From assembly GCA_020465985.1 (NCBI GenBank), contig JAANYP010004337.1, positions 1 to 64,000 of the forward strand: 64,000 nucleotides of DNA, given 5' to 3'. This document shows, one piece after another, positions 25,694 to 35,546 of the stretch. This DNA is from Centrapalus pauciflorus. Taxonomy: Eukaryota > Streptophyta > Magnoliopsida > Asterales > Asteraceae. The notes under the pieces are model-generated. The model had not been told where the DNA came from. It saw only the letters and a list, made by a program, of their open reading frames with translations, and ran no database searches. A program made the translations under genes and the position numbers. How positions within the stretch are numbered: the first letter of the stretch is position 1; every line of letters begins with the position of its first letter.

Positions 25694-26952
25694 TCTAAGG
25701 GGGAGGAATTCATTCCTGAGGACAGGCCAAGCAGCAGAAGGAGGCATCTCATTCTGGAAGAAGAAGAAGAAGAAGAAGAAGAGGAAGACATTCCTAAAGC
25801 TGTTACTACTACAACAGCTAAAGGAAAAGAAAAGGCAGTGGTTGATCCTGATCGCCAGAAAGCAGCAGAGCTAAAATTTGACAAGCCAGGGCTAAAGAAA
25901 TGGGTGTTCCTATTGAAAAATACCATGAGCTCAGAGATGAACAACATAAAGCCCTGGAAATTCTGAGAAAAGAAGAAGCATCTGCCAAAGCTGCCATATC
26001 TCTGGCATTCAAAGAGGCAAGCAAAACCAAAATGCCTTCTTTGGATGTACAGAGAAAACTGCTGGAAGCTGCTAGAGAATCAGCTGGTGAGAAGGAAAGT
26101 GTACAGGAAAAGGGTGCTCTGGTCACTGTGAGAAAACCAAAGCAAGCATCCTTTGCAAGGGCCCAGTTCCATTTTGACAACTTGGCAAGGAAGAAGTTCC
26201 ATGATGTTGCTGATAGAAGACTTGCCAAGGAATCTATTGTCAAAGCTGTCCCTATCTCAAGAAAAGGCAAACAGTGGAAGCTGCAAATAACCAGAGTGGG
26301 TGCTACAGGCCCTGAACTGGAATCTTATGACTACACTGATGTTGCCCAAATGGGGTACAGGGAATGGGTTGAGCTGGCAGTTGCCCTGAGCCAGTCTAAG
26401 TCTAAAACGGCTAAGACTATCAGGGCATATGTTAAGAAGCTGATGGAGAGAGTGAAAGATCTTGGCCTGATCTCAAAAGAATTAAGTGAGGGTGTCTCTG
26501 TGACTTACCCCAAGATAAAGGCCAGAAGAACCAAAAAGGATTCTGAGCTAGAGGAACTCCTCATCTTGATTGAACAAGGTGATTATGCTGTTGAAATGAA
26601 AGGAATTGACTACAACCTGCCCAGTGGAGTAGAGTTTGAAGAAGGCAAAATAATTGAAGAACCTGAGTTGGGGGCATTTTTTGTAGATCCCCTAACACAG
26701 AAAAAGTGCTTTCAGAGAGCATCAGATCTCTACAAGGTGGATCTGAGACAGCTTGTAGCCTTCAGACTTGCAACTTCATTCAGGCAATCCAGCAGGTGGA
26801 GAGCAGCCATCTGGGATCAACTCAGAGGCTTTTATGAAAGAGGTGAACTTCAAGATCCCAAGTTTATGATCCTCAGAGTTGAAATTCAAGATCTGGAGGA
26901 AACAAGGGATGAACTTGAAAAAATGTTTGAAGGACCACCACCACTGGAGTGA
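25694..26952 (+). pseudogene. Sirevirus third ORF, acidic linker and C-terminal domain
   Basis: Immediately after the TAG at 25691 the same frame continues as SKGEEFIPEDRPSSRRRHL and a Glu run, then shifts by one base near 25885 into a frame open to TGA at 26950-26952. This part has a charged helical segment (EKYHELRDEQHKALEILRKE) and a compact domain (QWKLQITRVGATGPELESY, YREWVELAVALSQSKSK, then LRQLVAFRLATSF). The end DLEETRDELEKMFEG is helix-forming. Equivalent C-terminal domains occur in family B (35547-36300) and in the fragment at 33885-34577. It could be a separate gene, but a single original ORF with 22766-25693 is simpler. Confidence 0.7.
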
Positions 26953-27305
26953 AGTCCACCTACCATTTGGGTAGGTGAAGAATGGAAGCTGTCCATCTGT
27001 TGGACAGGCTTGCCATTATCTGCTCCCAACAACAACAGTCCAATGAGTTGAAGTCTTTTGTACATTAGTTGTACTTTGTTACATTAGTTGTAATTTTTTT
27101 ATTCACATTAGTTGTAATATACATTAGTACATCAGTTGTACTTCTGTAAAAACATGTGTTGTTTATGTAATCAAAATCAGTATATATAAACTGATCTTTT
27201 ACTTTACTTAAGTGTTGTAATTTCATTCCAGCCAAATGTATTGTAAAATGTATAGTGATTATTGATTAAATCAGCTCAGACTGATTATTGCAAATAGGGG
27301 GAGAT
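26953..27305 (+). other. 3' untranslated spacer with short repeats and polypurine tract
   Basis: Five near copies of ACATTAGTTGTA occur between 27062 and 27150. The polypurine tract AGGGGGAGA at 27296-27304 abuts the 3' LTR. Similar AAGGGGGAG tracts also occur inside the third ORF at 25504, 25541 and 25695. Confidence 0.75.
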
Positions 27306-28404
27306 TGTTAGGCACAAAAAGGCCTCAGTCAAACCTGCTCTACATCTGAGGGGGAGATTTTTCAATCAAACCTGTTGATGCACTTGAAGGTATAATTTAA
27401 GGCCTGTTTATGCCTTATTGAAACCTGATATGTGATTTGCAATATCAGCCCAAAGCTGTTTACCATGTTGCATTCGTTGCAACAATGGCAGTTTGTCCAA
27501 GCTGTTCTGTCTGCTGAACAGGCTAGACATAAACTGTCCACGCTGCTCTGTTCTGTTGAGCAGCTTGGACAGTTTACAAGTGTTCTGTTCTTTGTGAACA
27601 GAACCTGTTCTTTGTGAACAGGTTAAACACTTTATGGAATATGTTTCCAAGTCCTCATGTATTGTTTTTGGCTACAAGATCAGTTTACAAGTCGAAGACA
27701 AAGTGGAAAACAGAACTGCACAGCCTGCACACGCTGTTCTGTTACATGAAGACAAATGGATATCTGAAAAGGGTGACAGACCTTTTCTTATATCAAAATG
27801 GCATTAGCAAAAGAAGAAAGATGCAAAGTTGACATTCCTCTTTTGGTTAAAGCCTTATGCAACAGTGACAAAAAGGAAAAGACAAAGATTCTGCCATGTG
27901 AAGACAAATGTACTTTATCAGAACGTGCAGAAAGGTGTTTTGTCTTTTTGGAAAGACTTTCCACTAGCTCATCTGTCCAATGAAGAAGCTTCACTGAGAT
28001 TCTCCTTTTGAGGAGCTTCTAAGGATTATGAGATATCAAGAGTGTGAAATCAGAACGTGCATTGAAGTGTGTTATTCCATGCATGCAAGTCTGCTTATAT
28101 AAAACAGAAAAGTGTGTCTAAGCTTTTTTTGCTTAAGCTGTCCATCCGAGTCTTGTAAAAACAGTGAGTGCTTCTAAGTGAGTGTATTCATTGTATCTAG
28201 TCTGAGTGAGTCTTAGAATAGTTAATCAACTGTTGTATCTGTCATCTCAGCTTGAACCTTTCCGTATTCAAGCTGTTTTGTAATTAACACTTGTTAATAA
28301 TATACACAAACATTGAGAAAAAGATTGTTAAGTTTTTAAATAGCTGTATTCACCCCCCTCTACAGCTTAGAACTATACACTTGGGAAACCTTTTGGGACC
28401 TACA
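27306..28404 (+). repeat. Family A 3' LTR
   Basis: TGTTAGGCAC to GACCTACA, 1099 bp. It differs from the 5' LTR by scattered substitutions, by having about 33 bp near 27920-27952 that the 5' LTR lacks, and by lacking the TATAAAAGG segment: the sequence runs CTTTTGAGGAGCTTCTAAGG near 28005-28024. Confidence 0.95.
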
Positions 28405-28409
28405 ACAAT
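28405..28409. repeat. Target-site duplication, right copy
   Basis: ACAAT, identical to 14938-14942. Confidence 0.95.
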
Positions 28410-29684
28410 CACGAATCTATCCAACATAGCTCTACATACCCTGTTCATCAAATCCATGAAAGCGGCGGGTGCGTTAGTCAAACCGAATGGCATCACCAGA
28501 AACTCGTAGTGCCCATAACGAGTCCGGAACGCTGTCTTCGACACATTCTCATCCCTGACCCTCAACTGATGATACCCAGACCGCAAGTCGATCTTGGAGA
28601 AGAAACTCGATCCCTGGAGCTGATCAAACATGTCATCGATGCGTGGAAGCGGTTAGCGATTCTTCACGGTCACTTTGTTCAACTCCCTGTAGTCGATACA
28701 CATTCGCATGCTGTCGTCCTTCTCTTTCACGAATAACACCGGCGCACCCCACGGCGACGAACTCGGACGGATAAATCCACGATCTAAAAGCTCCTGCAAC
28801 TGAGACATCAACTCTCGCATCTCTGTCGGTGCCAGCCGATAAGGCGTCTTCGCAATCGGCACCGCCCCAGGAACAAGATCTATACGGAACTCCACTTGGC
28901 GATCTGGCGGTAACCCAGGCAACTCCTCTAGGAATACCTCAGGGAACTCACAAATCACCGGAATATCCTCTAAGGTCTTCTTTTTCTTCCTCGCGTCAAC
29001 TACATAAGTTAGGAAGGTCTCGCATCCCTTAGCGACATACCTTTGAGCCCTGGCCATAGACACAATCCCGATGTCTCCCTTACGACGCTCCCCATACACA
29101 ATAACGCTCTCACTGTCAGAAATGGGTATACGGATGATCTTCTTAGCACACAGAATATCAGCCCGTCTGGCAGTCAACCAGTCCATACCCACAATCACAT
29201 CGAAGCTACTAATCTCAATCGATAGCAAATCGATCATAAACCGACGAGAATCTATCTCTATAATGCAGTCCCGATACACCCGACTCACTAACATAGAACT
29301 CCCATCAACCCTCTCGACAACCAAAGGAACAGACAAAAGAGAAGGAGACAAACTAAAATACGCACAAAAGATAACAGACACATAGGAGCGATCGGCCCCG
29401 GAATCAAACAATACACGAGCTCAAAGTCTGTTAAGAATGTACGTACCCGAAACAACATCTGTGGCATCTCGTGCCTCCTCGGCTGTCGCCTGAAATACTC
29501 GCCCTCAGCCCCTCGGTACAGAATCACGGAGGCTAGACGACGACGGCTCGACCCTGGCCCCACTCGAACTGGCCCCCCGTACTGCCGGCCCCAGCTCCAG
29601 ACAGTCCCTAACACGATGTCCCGGCCTCCCACAGCAAAAACATAACGGCTCGGGAACTGTACAAACAGACGCGGCGTGGCCCCG
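28410..29684 (-). pseudogene. Gypsy protease and RT N-terminal part
   Basis: Continues in the same frame as gag on the minus strand. Protease active site LFDSGADRSYVS is near 29411. RT follows with LLDRGFIRPSSSPWGAPVLF, CIDYRELNKVTVKNR, FSKIDLRSGYHQLR and FLVMPFGLTNAPAAF, then stops at the Copia insertion, two codons before the catalytic motif (at 14930 on the other side). Stops occur at 28655-28653 (after VTVKNR, where Tyr is usual) and at two or three places between 29412 and 29684. A second zinc knuckle region (CFCCGRPGHRVRDC) is visible in that stretch. Confidence 0.88.
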
Positions 29685-30779
29685 CTAACCACACCTGAAG
29701 CAACGAGGCTGCTCGGACAAACACTGCCCTGAATGGCGCCGGTGACACTTCGGGCACTCTTGATCCCCGTACGAACTCTCGACCCTGCTACCGGATGCTT
29801 GGGACCCATGTCCCACACTGCTCTGGCTCTGAGCCCCCGATCCCTGACTCTGGCCCTGACGTCTCGATCGGCGGTCTCGGCCCCTATCTCTGTCACGTCT
29901 CTGCCCCGACCCTTGCCCTGAACCCTGGCCCGAAAACTTCCACTGATCCGGACACTGATCACTAGGAGCGTCCCCGGAGGACCTCCACACACTGGACGGC
30001 TGCTCAGATGTCCCGGTGCGCTGTCTCTGGGAAGAGGGCTGCTCCCTCTGCTTTAGAATCTCCCGCTCCCTCATGTGGGCCATCTCAAGAGCCCTGGCGA
30101 AAGTAGGGGTATCATGCAGCCCCACAAACTCTCGGATATCCGTTCGAAGGCCATCAATGAACGCATCAGCCTTACGGCTCTCCGTGTCAACATGCTGAGG
30201 CGCAAACTGAGAATATTCGTTAAAGCGATCAACATACTGCTGCACAGTCATACTACCCTGCTGCAGGTGCAAGAAGCGGCGCTCCATTTCCCGTCTCTCA
30301 TCCCGAGGAATGTACTGGAGCTCGAATACTGCCCTGAACTGCTCCCAAGTCATGGAATATGCGGCGGACTGGGTCATCGAAGACTCAATCGATTTCCACC
30401 ACTGTGATGCTCCACCCCGTAACTGATAAGTGGCATAACCAACCATATCCCTCGGATCGACATGGGCTACTTGAAAGGCAGCCTCGATCTCGCGCTCCCA
30501 TGCGATGGCCGCCCCCGGCTCACCGTCACCCCGAAACTGCGGTGGGGCCCCTGTCATGAAATCTTTGAAAGACTCACCTCGCTGAGAAGACGAAGAAGCA
30601 CTACCTCCGGATTCTGTCTCAGTAGACCGAACAACTGACCCCACATTCTGACCCTGTTCCCTCTCTTGCTCTTTCTGCTGTCTGTAAAACTCAGTTAGTA
30701 CCTCTAACAGCTCTGATTTCCGAATGTATTCATCACTGGGCGGCTTACCCGCGCCCGATCCCTCACCCTGATTAGCCAT
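29685..30779 (-). pseudogene. Gypsy gag (retrotransposon gag domain plus zinc knuckle)
   Basis: The start chosen is the ATG at 30779-30777 (MANQGEGSGAGKPPSDEYIR). The gag domain has GAAIAWEREIEAAFQVAHVD, ASQWWKSIESSM, FRAVFELQYIPRDERREMER and FLHLQQGSMTVQQYVDRFNEY, typical of Ty3/Gypsy gag. An Arg/Gln/Ser-rich tail and a zinc-binding segment (CPKCHRRHSGQC, CFRCG) follow. The TAG at 29687-29685 lies inside the zinc knuckle, where relatives have Gln, so CAG to TAG is likely; the frame continues into protease. Immediately upstream, TTTTGTGCAG|ATCAGTATGG looks like a 3' splice site. Confidence 0.9.
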
Positions 30780-30947
30780 ACTGATCTGCACAAAATAAAA
30801 TGATTAAGCACAAAGGATAAATCACCCAGCGTTATACACTAAGCCAGGTCAGTTAATCCACTAATATAATCGCAAAACGATCCCCCATGGACCGGAACAA
30901 GGTCTAAGTTAAGCATCCACTAATGATACTCAAGCTTCAAACCACGA

Positions 30948-30959
30948 GCTCTGATACCA
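30948..30959 (-). other. Primer binding site of the Gypsy element
   Basis: GCTCTGATACCA on the plus strand, i.e. TGGTATCAGAGC on the minus strand, three bases from the 5' LTR. Initiator tRNA-Met type. Confidence 0.93.
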
Positions 30960-30962
30960 TGC

Positions 30963-32748
30963 TGTAACCGCCCTCCCGATCCCGGAAATGCCACGTCAAC
31001 ACAATATCATAAGTGGCAATAAGAATCTATAACATACGTATCATAGGATAACGCAGATTATGGCTAATTTAAAACTTTAAACTTTATATACAAAGTTCAA
31101 ACAAAATACAGTACATTCGCAATCCCAGATTACAATATATTTCCCCAAAACATCAGATCCACATACTGATTACATTATCCCAAGACGATGATCACAATTA
31201 GTTCTAACAAAATACAGAACTATTACAGGTCTTCAAATCCATCTCGGATCTATCTCGGCAGCGGCTGAGATCCCTTCTGATTCCCTGAACATGTTAGACT
31301 CGAAGACATGAGCTATAAAGCTCGTGAGCACACGAGGGTTGACACTGCACATAGCACATAACACATAGCACACAATCCCTGTCCCTGTCCCGATTGCCCG
31401 ACACGCATCTCAGGTATAATATCACAAGTATGAGATCTAGATACACGCACGATCCTTGTAGGGACCCTTCCCCGGCCGACACACCGCACACAGCAGTGAG
31501 TGGCAATAACCCTGTAGCACAGGAGCGACCCGGCTACAGGCTCTGCCGTATATATACGCCCCAAGGACTGTTAGGGACAGTCAACCCGCGCAATCCCTTT
31601 CGCGACTCACTGTCCGTATGGGACACATCACGGACCCCTGGAATCGATCTCATGTCTCATACATAGCACGTATAAGGAAATAGAATATACCTGAGGTTCA
31701 CATCCCTGTCTCATATATATAACACGCACAAGTATAGCTACACGGATAAACATAAAAGACGGCGCGCGTTTAGGAAAGTATCGAGTACTCACCTGACGGA
31801 TTTCCCAAACTCTGAACTGCCTGATCGAATCCGGCCCGCTGTCCGCTAGTCCCTGTAATCACACGGATATCCCAATGATCAAACACAATCCCGAATAACA
31901 CCTATCACATAATCACAATAACCCGAGCCCGACTCAAACCCGACAACCTCACGGAACCGAAACCCGATCAATACCCGAAACCCGACCCAAAGTAACCCCA
32001 ATGAGACCCCCAAACTCAGACAAACCCAGCCCGAGCAATCCCGAAGGAACCCGACACGAATTCGACTCAAAACCCTTTAATAAGACTCAATTCAGATTTT
32101 CACTGCAGGCTCCCAGTCGCGCCGCGACACCGCGAAACCCCCATTTCTGACCTGCGATTTCAGCTCTGCCCAGGGGTACTAAACCCCTTTCATACTCGAT
32201 TTTCAGCTCCAAAACACAGATATAATTACTACATAGCAACCTCCCAAAGCATAGAAACTACTTCACATAATCCCTACCACATATAACTCAATTTTTAGAA
32301 TCCAATTCAAGCCACTTACCTTAGGATCCTCAAGAACACAAAAGAGGAGAAGATGATCAAGCTGAATCCAAGATTTCCCAGTCAAATCTGCAGCTCACTT
32401 TGGTTTCTTGATGGAACTCTTCACTCATATACACACTAACACTCTTTTAGGGTTCTCAAAGTGGATAAGGGAGAAGAGAAGATAGGCAGGTATATACGTT
32501 TCTATTTTTAGACGGTCCCGAACCCATTAACCCGAACCCGATATCACATTTACAATATTTATACCCATTTAATCCCGTGACCCCAAAAATATAATCCATC
32601 CGCTAAAATTACAACCCGATGACACGCAAGCCCAATCCCGACACGTATCAATCCACGAAATGGGATACAATTGGACCAACCCAATATTAATAAATTATTT
32701 AGCCACTAAAATAATTCCACGTACCAGGTCCAAAAGACGGATGTTACA
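30963..32748 (-). repeat. Family C 5' LTR
   Basis: TGTAACCGCCC to GATGTTACA on the plus strand, 1786 bp. It pairs with 10805-12631. The flank after it, tgtat (32749-32753), matches agtat at 10800-10804 in four of five bases. Confidence 0.93.
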
Positions 32749-32753
32749 TGTAT

Positions 32754-33564
32754 CAAGGGTCTAACTACAAGTTACAATAAGTATTGTACACAAAAAATGA
32801 TGGTCTGTAAATGTCAAATGATTTATATAAAGTTAAATTTTTAAAAGTTAATGTCAAACAAATTTGAAAATGGGAAATATGTGCCATGGAAAATAGACCA
32901 AGTGAGCTCAAATCTCCTCCTTTGATCACTTATGGAATTTTATATGATGCTTATGCTTAGGTTTTTTATTCTTCACTTCTATGCAGAGCCTGATGGAACT
33001 TAAATATTCTTAGCCAAAGAAGAAGTTGTTTAATAGAACAACATAGTCATTTCATTCATGCTCATTCCCAATAATGATCTATGTAGATTGATTTTGACAA
33101 AACATGATATGCTTATAGGTTGCGTTTAGTTAACGAAAACTAGTCATTTTTCAATTTCAGTTTTCAAGTAATAGTTTTCACAAAAAATACAAGGGCTTTT
33201 TTATAAAAATTGAAAACTTGTTTAGATGATGAAGTTTTAGTTTTAAGAAAAATAAGATTAGTAATTATAAAATAAGAAATATATGATAGGTGATAGAAAA
33301 GTACGAGAGAGAAATAGAGAATTGTAAATAATTATTGGGTAGGTAATAGAATAGTAAGAGATAGAGAATGAAAAGTGGTATTTTGAAAAGTGAAGGTTGA
33401 TGCTCAAAAAGCAATGATTAAGAATACAAGGGCTATCTTGAAACTCTTGTAACAGATTCTGTGTATGTACAACACTCGTCATTCAACATTTTCATTTGGT
33501 TGCATTAAAATTACCACTATTAGGCATTGTTTGTTTACCTATTAATGCAATCATTAAGAGGTCA
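32754..33564. other. Intergenic, AT-rich
   Basis: Continuation of the host DNA left of 10805. No coding frame or repeat seen. Confidence 0.4.
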
Positions 33565-33854
33565 TGCTGTAATCCAGTATTTTCACAATCACAATCAAGA
33601 TCAAACACTAAGAACAAGATTAGAATCACCGAATGATTGTATTCAACCAGAGAGAATTTACAATGCGTAAAGTTGAATGCACAAATTCCAAGGAACCCTA
33701 GCAGTACAAGACAAAATTAATTCGTGCAATTGTGTACTAACCTGTACATCTACAGTACATTAACCACCTATTTATATTTACAAAACAGACTATTTAACAA
33801 TTACAAAAAGACCCCTAGACTTATATTCTTTATAAACAAAATATATTCCCAACA
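33565..33854 (-). repeat. Short LTR (about 290 bp) of the truncated Copia
   Basis: Reads TGTTGGGAATATA on the minus strand next to the polypurine tract and contains TATAAATAGG (33778-33769). It ends TACAGCA. No second copy is in the window, so the ends are inferred from the TG...CA rule and the tract. Confidence 0.65.
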
Positions 33855-33884
33855 ATCTCCCCCTTTTATGAATGAATATCAGTC

Positions 33885-34841
33885 TTAACCTTTGAGCCCA
33901 AGTTTAATCTCGAATCTTCTAATACTCTTTTTGTTCATCAACCTTGATTCAATCTTTGCAATAAACTCTACCATCATTTTTCTATCATTTGGACTCAGAC
34001 CTCCTGACTTTGATTTTCTCTTTGAATCAGCTGCAAGCTTTCTTTTTAGTCCAGTTAACACCTTCTGCAACGTAACATCACAATATTTGTTCAATTCAAC
34101 ACTCCCATAACTCTCTTCTTCTGGTCCTTGTCTTTATAGATGACCACTAGATGTTTGACCATGACAACTTGAAATTCTTTCAGATTTTCCATATACTTTA
34201 AATCTGTTAGGCGTAGTGATATTAATTCGTCTCATTCCTCTCTCAACCCCTATCTGAAGATCTTGAACAGACATGAGTACCAGCTTTGTATGCATGAAAT
34301 GAAATAAAGCCTTGAGTGCAAATCTGCAATATTCTTCTCTCTTGTTACGGCACAGCTCATCAAAAAGGTCTTTTAAGTCCACCAAATTGAGATTAAACAA
34401 GTCTGCTTCGCTGAAAACATAAGTTTTTCCCTCATCTCTAGTAACAGTGAATGTAGGATTAAAGATTTTTACAAAATGATCTTTCTCAATCTTCACTAGA
34501 TCAACTATCCTGAACTCACTTCTTACATCTTCAATTCGTTGAGCTTTATTTTGTAGAAAATGAGCATAATTCACCAAATTAGGCCTGTTTGGCTTAATAA
34601 CTCTGAATAGCTTTAAAAATGAACATGGAGCCCTTTTCTGCAGAAGATTTTTTTCTCTAAGTGATCTTTCAAGAATGGAAGTCTATTACGTTTCCTTAAG
34701 AAGTCTGCATTTTGCTTTTCAGACAGATTCAACTTTTTAATTTTCTTCTTTCTCAGTTCATCCTCATCAAGCAAACTCAGCATATTGTTGATCTATTTCT
34801 GAACTACTTCCTGAACCGCAAACCTCAAATGATGTTGTCTT
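33885..34841 (-). pseudogene. C-terminal part of a Copia third ORF, decayed
   Basis: Two open stretches in one frame (34577-34134 and 34094-33885) with frameshifts between them and upstream. Visible segments are NLVNYAHFLQNKAQRIEDV, EFRIVDLVKIEKDHFVK, YVFSEADLFNLNLVDL and GLSPNDRKMMVEFIAKIES. The pattern of an aromatic/acidic strand followed by a helix ending in DL, then a basic helical end, resembles the C-terminal domains of the third ORFs at 26300-26950 and 35547-36300. The start is lost. It encodes no recognised enzyme. Confidence 0.6.
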
Positions 34842-35486
34842 TGTAAGGTCTACCACTACGAGATCTATCTAGACGCGGAGCCGTCAACGAGTGCGGAATC
34901 CTCGTTAACGGGTTGACGGAAACAACTCTCACACACGAAACACAGAGACTATCAGAGGCTGAACGAACGGCACACAAACGATCCTACGAACTGATTCTCT
35001 CCGAAACGGCACTAACACTGATGATAAACTCGAGATCGCTTAATGCTTAATCCCTCACGAATTCTGCAAAAAGTCTAATAATATCTCGAGTCTATCCCTA
35101 ATTATAGAGCCTGATTCGAGTCTGTTATGGGCCAAACTCGAATCTGGCCCAAGGCCCATTCGAGTTTGTCCACAATGACACTCTCGAATCTGCCCTCATT
35201 CGAATCTAGGCTACATTCAAATCTATCACAGATTCGAATGCCAAGCCTTAAATAATTCGAATCTAGCATTTCACATACTTAACTTAGTATTGAAACTTAT
35301 GTTTTTACCTTATGATTGATTTTATCTTTGTACTTTATGTTTGAACTTCTTGTAACACGTTACATCAAGTTCAAACATACAAGCACTAATAAATATCAAC
35401 CATATATAAACATATATAACAAACACTTGCTAAAATCACAATGTAGGATCACTTAGACTGCTATCGTCACACAGGATGTACCAACA
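34842..35486 (-). repeat. Family B 3' LTR
   Basis: 645 bp, TGTAAGGTC to ACCAACA on the plus strand. Very similar to 47643-48289 and to the solo LTR. It contains many TTCGAA, CTCGAA and CTCGAG motifs between about 35080 and 35265. Confidence 0.95.
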
Positions 35487-35500
35487 GACTCCCCCTTGAC
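35487..35500 (-). other. Polypurine tract of family B
   Basis: GACTCCCCCTTGAC on the plus strand, i.e. AAGGGGGAGTC on the minus strand, directly before the 3' LTR. Two further CAGGGGGAG tracts lie within the third ORF (36618-36627 and 36756-36765). Confidence 0.85.
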
Positions 35501-35546
35501 GATAGCTTCTAATAGTTCACACATTTGACTTAAGAACTTTGTTTAT

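Larger units (their letters stand above)
14943..28404 (+). mobile_element. Full-length family A Ty1/Copia Sirevirus-like element, nested in Gypsy RT
   Basis: LTRs at 14943-16019 and 27306-28404, a perfect ACAAT target duplication, tRNA-Met primer site, gag with zinc knuckles, then protease-integrase-RT-RNase H (Copia order), then a large third ORF and a polypurine tract. The 13.5-kb length, the extra ORF after pol and repeated GGGGGAG tracts fit the Sirevirus lineage. Reading frames are long but broken. It inserted in the opposite orientation to its Gypsy host. The element at the left edge is a sister copy. Confidence 0.95.
10805..32748 (-). mobile_element. Family C Ty3/Gypsy chromovirus (Tekay/Del-like), split by a Copia insertion
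   Basis: Both LTRs (10805-12631 and 30963-32748), a tRNA-Met primer site, gag, protease, RT, RNase H, integrase and a C-terminal chromodomain are found on the minus strand in the order gag-PR-RT-RH-INT-chromodomain, which defines a Gypsy chromovirus. Flanks are agtat (left) and tgtat (right), a 5-bp target duplication with one mismatch. The element spans 21.9 kb; without the nested 13.5-kb Copia element it is about 8.5 kb. All genes carry stops or frameshifts, so it is not autonomous. Confidence 0.93.
33565..34841 (-). mobile_element. 3' end of another Copia-type element, truncated by family B element
   Basis: On the minus strand: a coding remnant (34841 to 33885), a polypurine tract (AAAAGGGGGAGAT, 33856-33868), then a short LTR (33854-33565). 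The upstream part is missing because the family B element starts at 34842. The left boundary is placed at TGCTGTAATCC and is uncertain by a few bases. Confidence 0.7.

Noticed and set aside
22766..26952. Calling the third ORF a true envelope gene
   Set aside because: No signal peptide, transmembrane helix, cleavage site or fusion peptide could be seen.
29288..29992. 234-codon minus-strand frame overlapping Gypsy gag and protease
   Set aside because: It is out of frame with the clearly homologous gag-protease reading and is Arg-rich noise.
30948..30959. tRNA gene fragment
   Set aside because: Its position next to the LTR shows it is a primer binding site; no cloverleaf is present.
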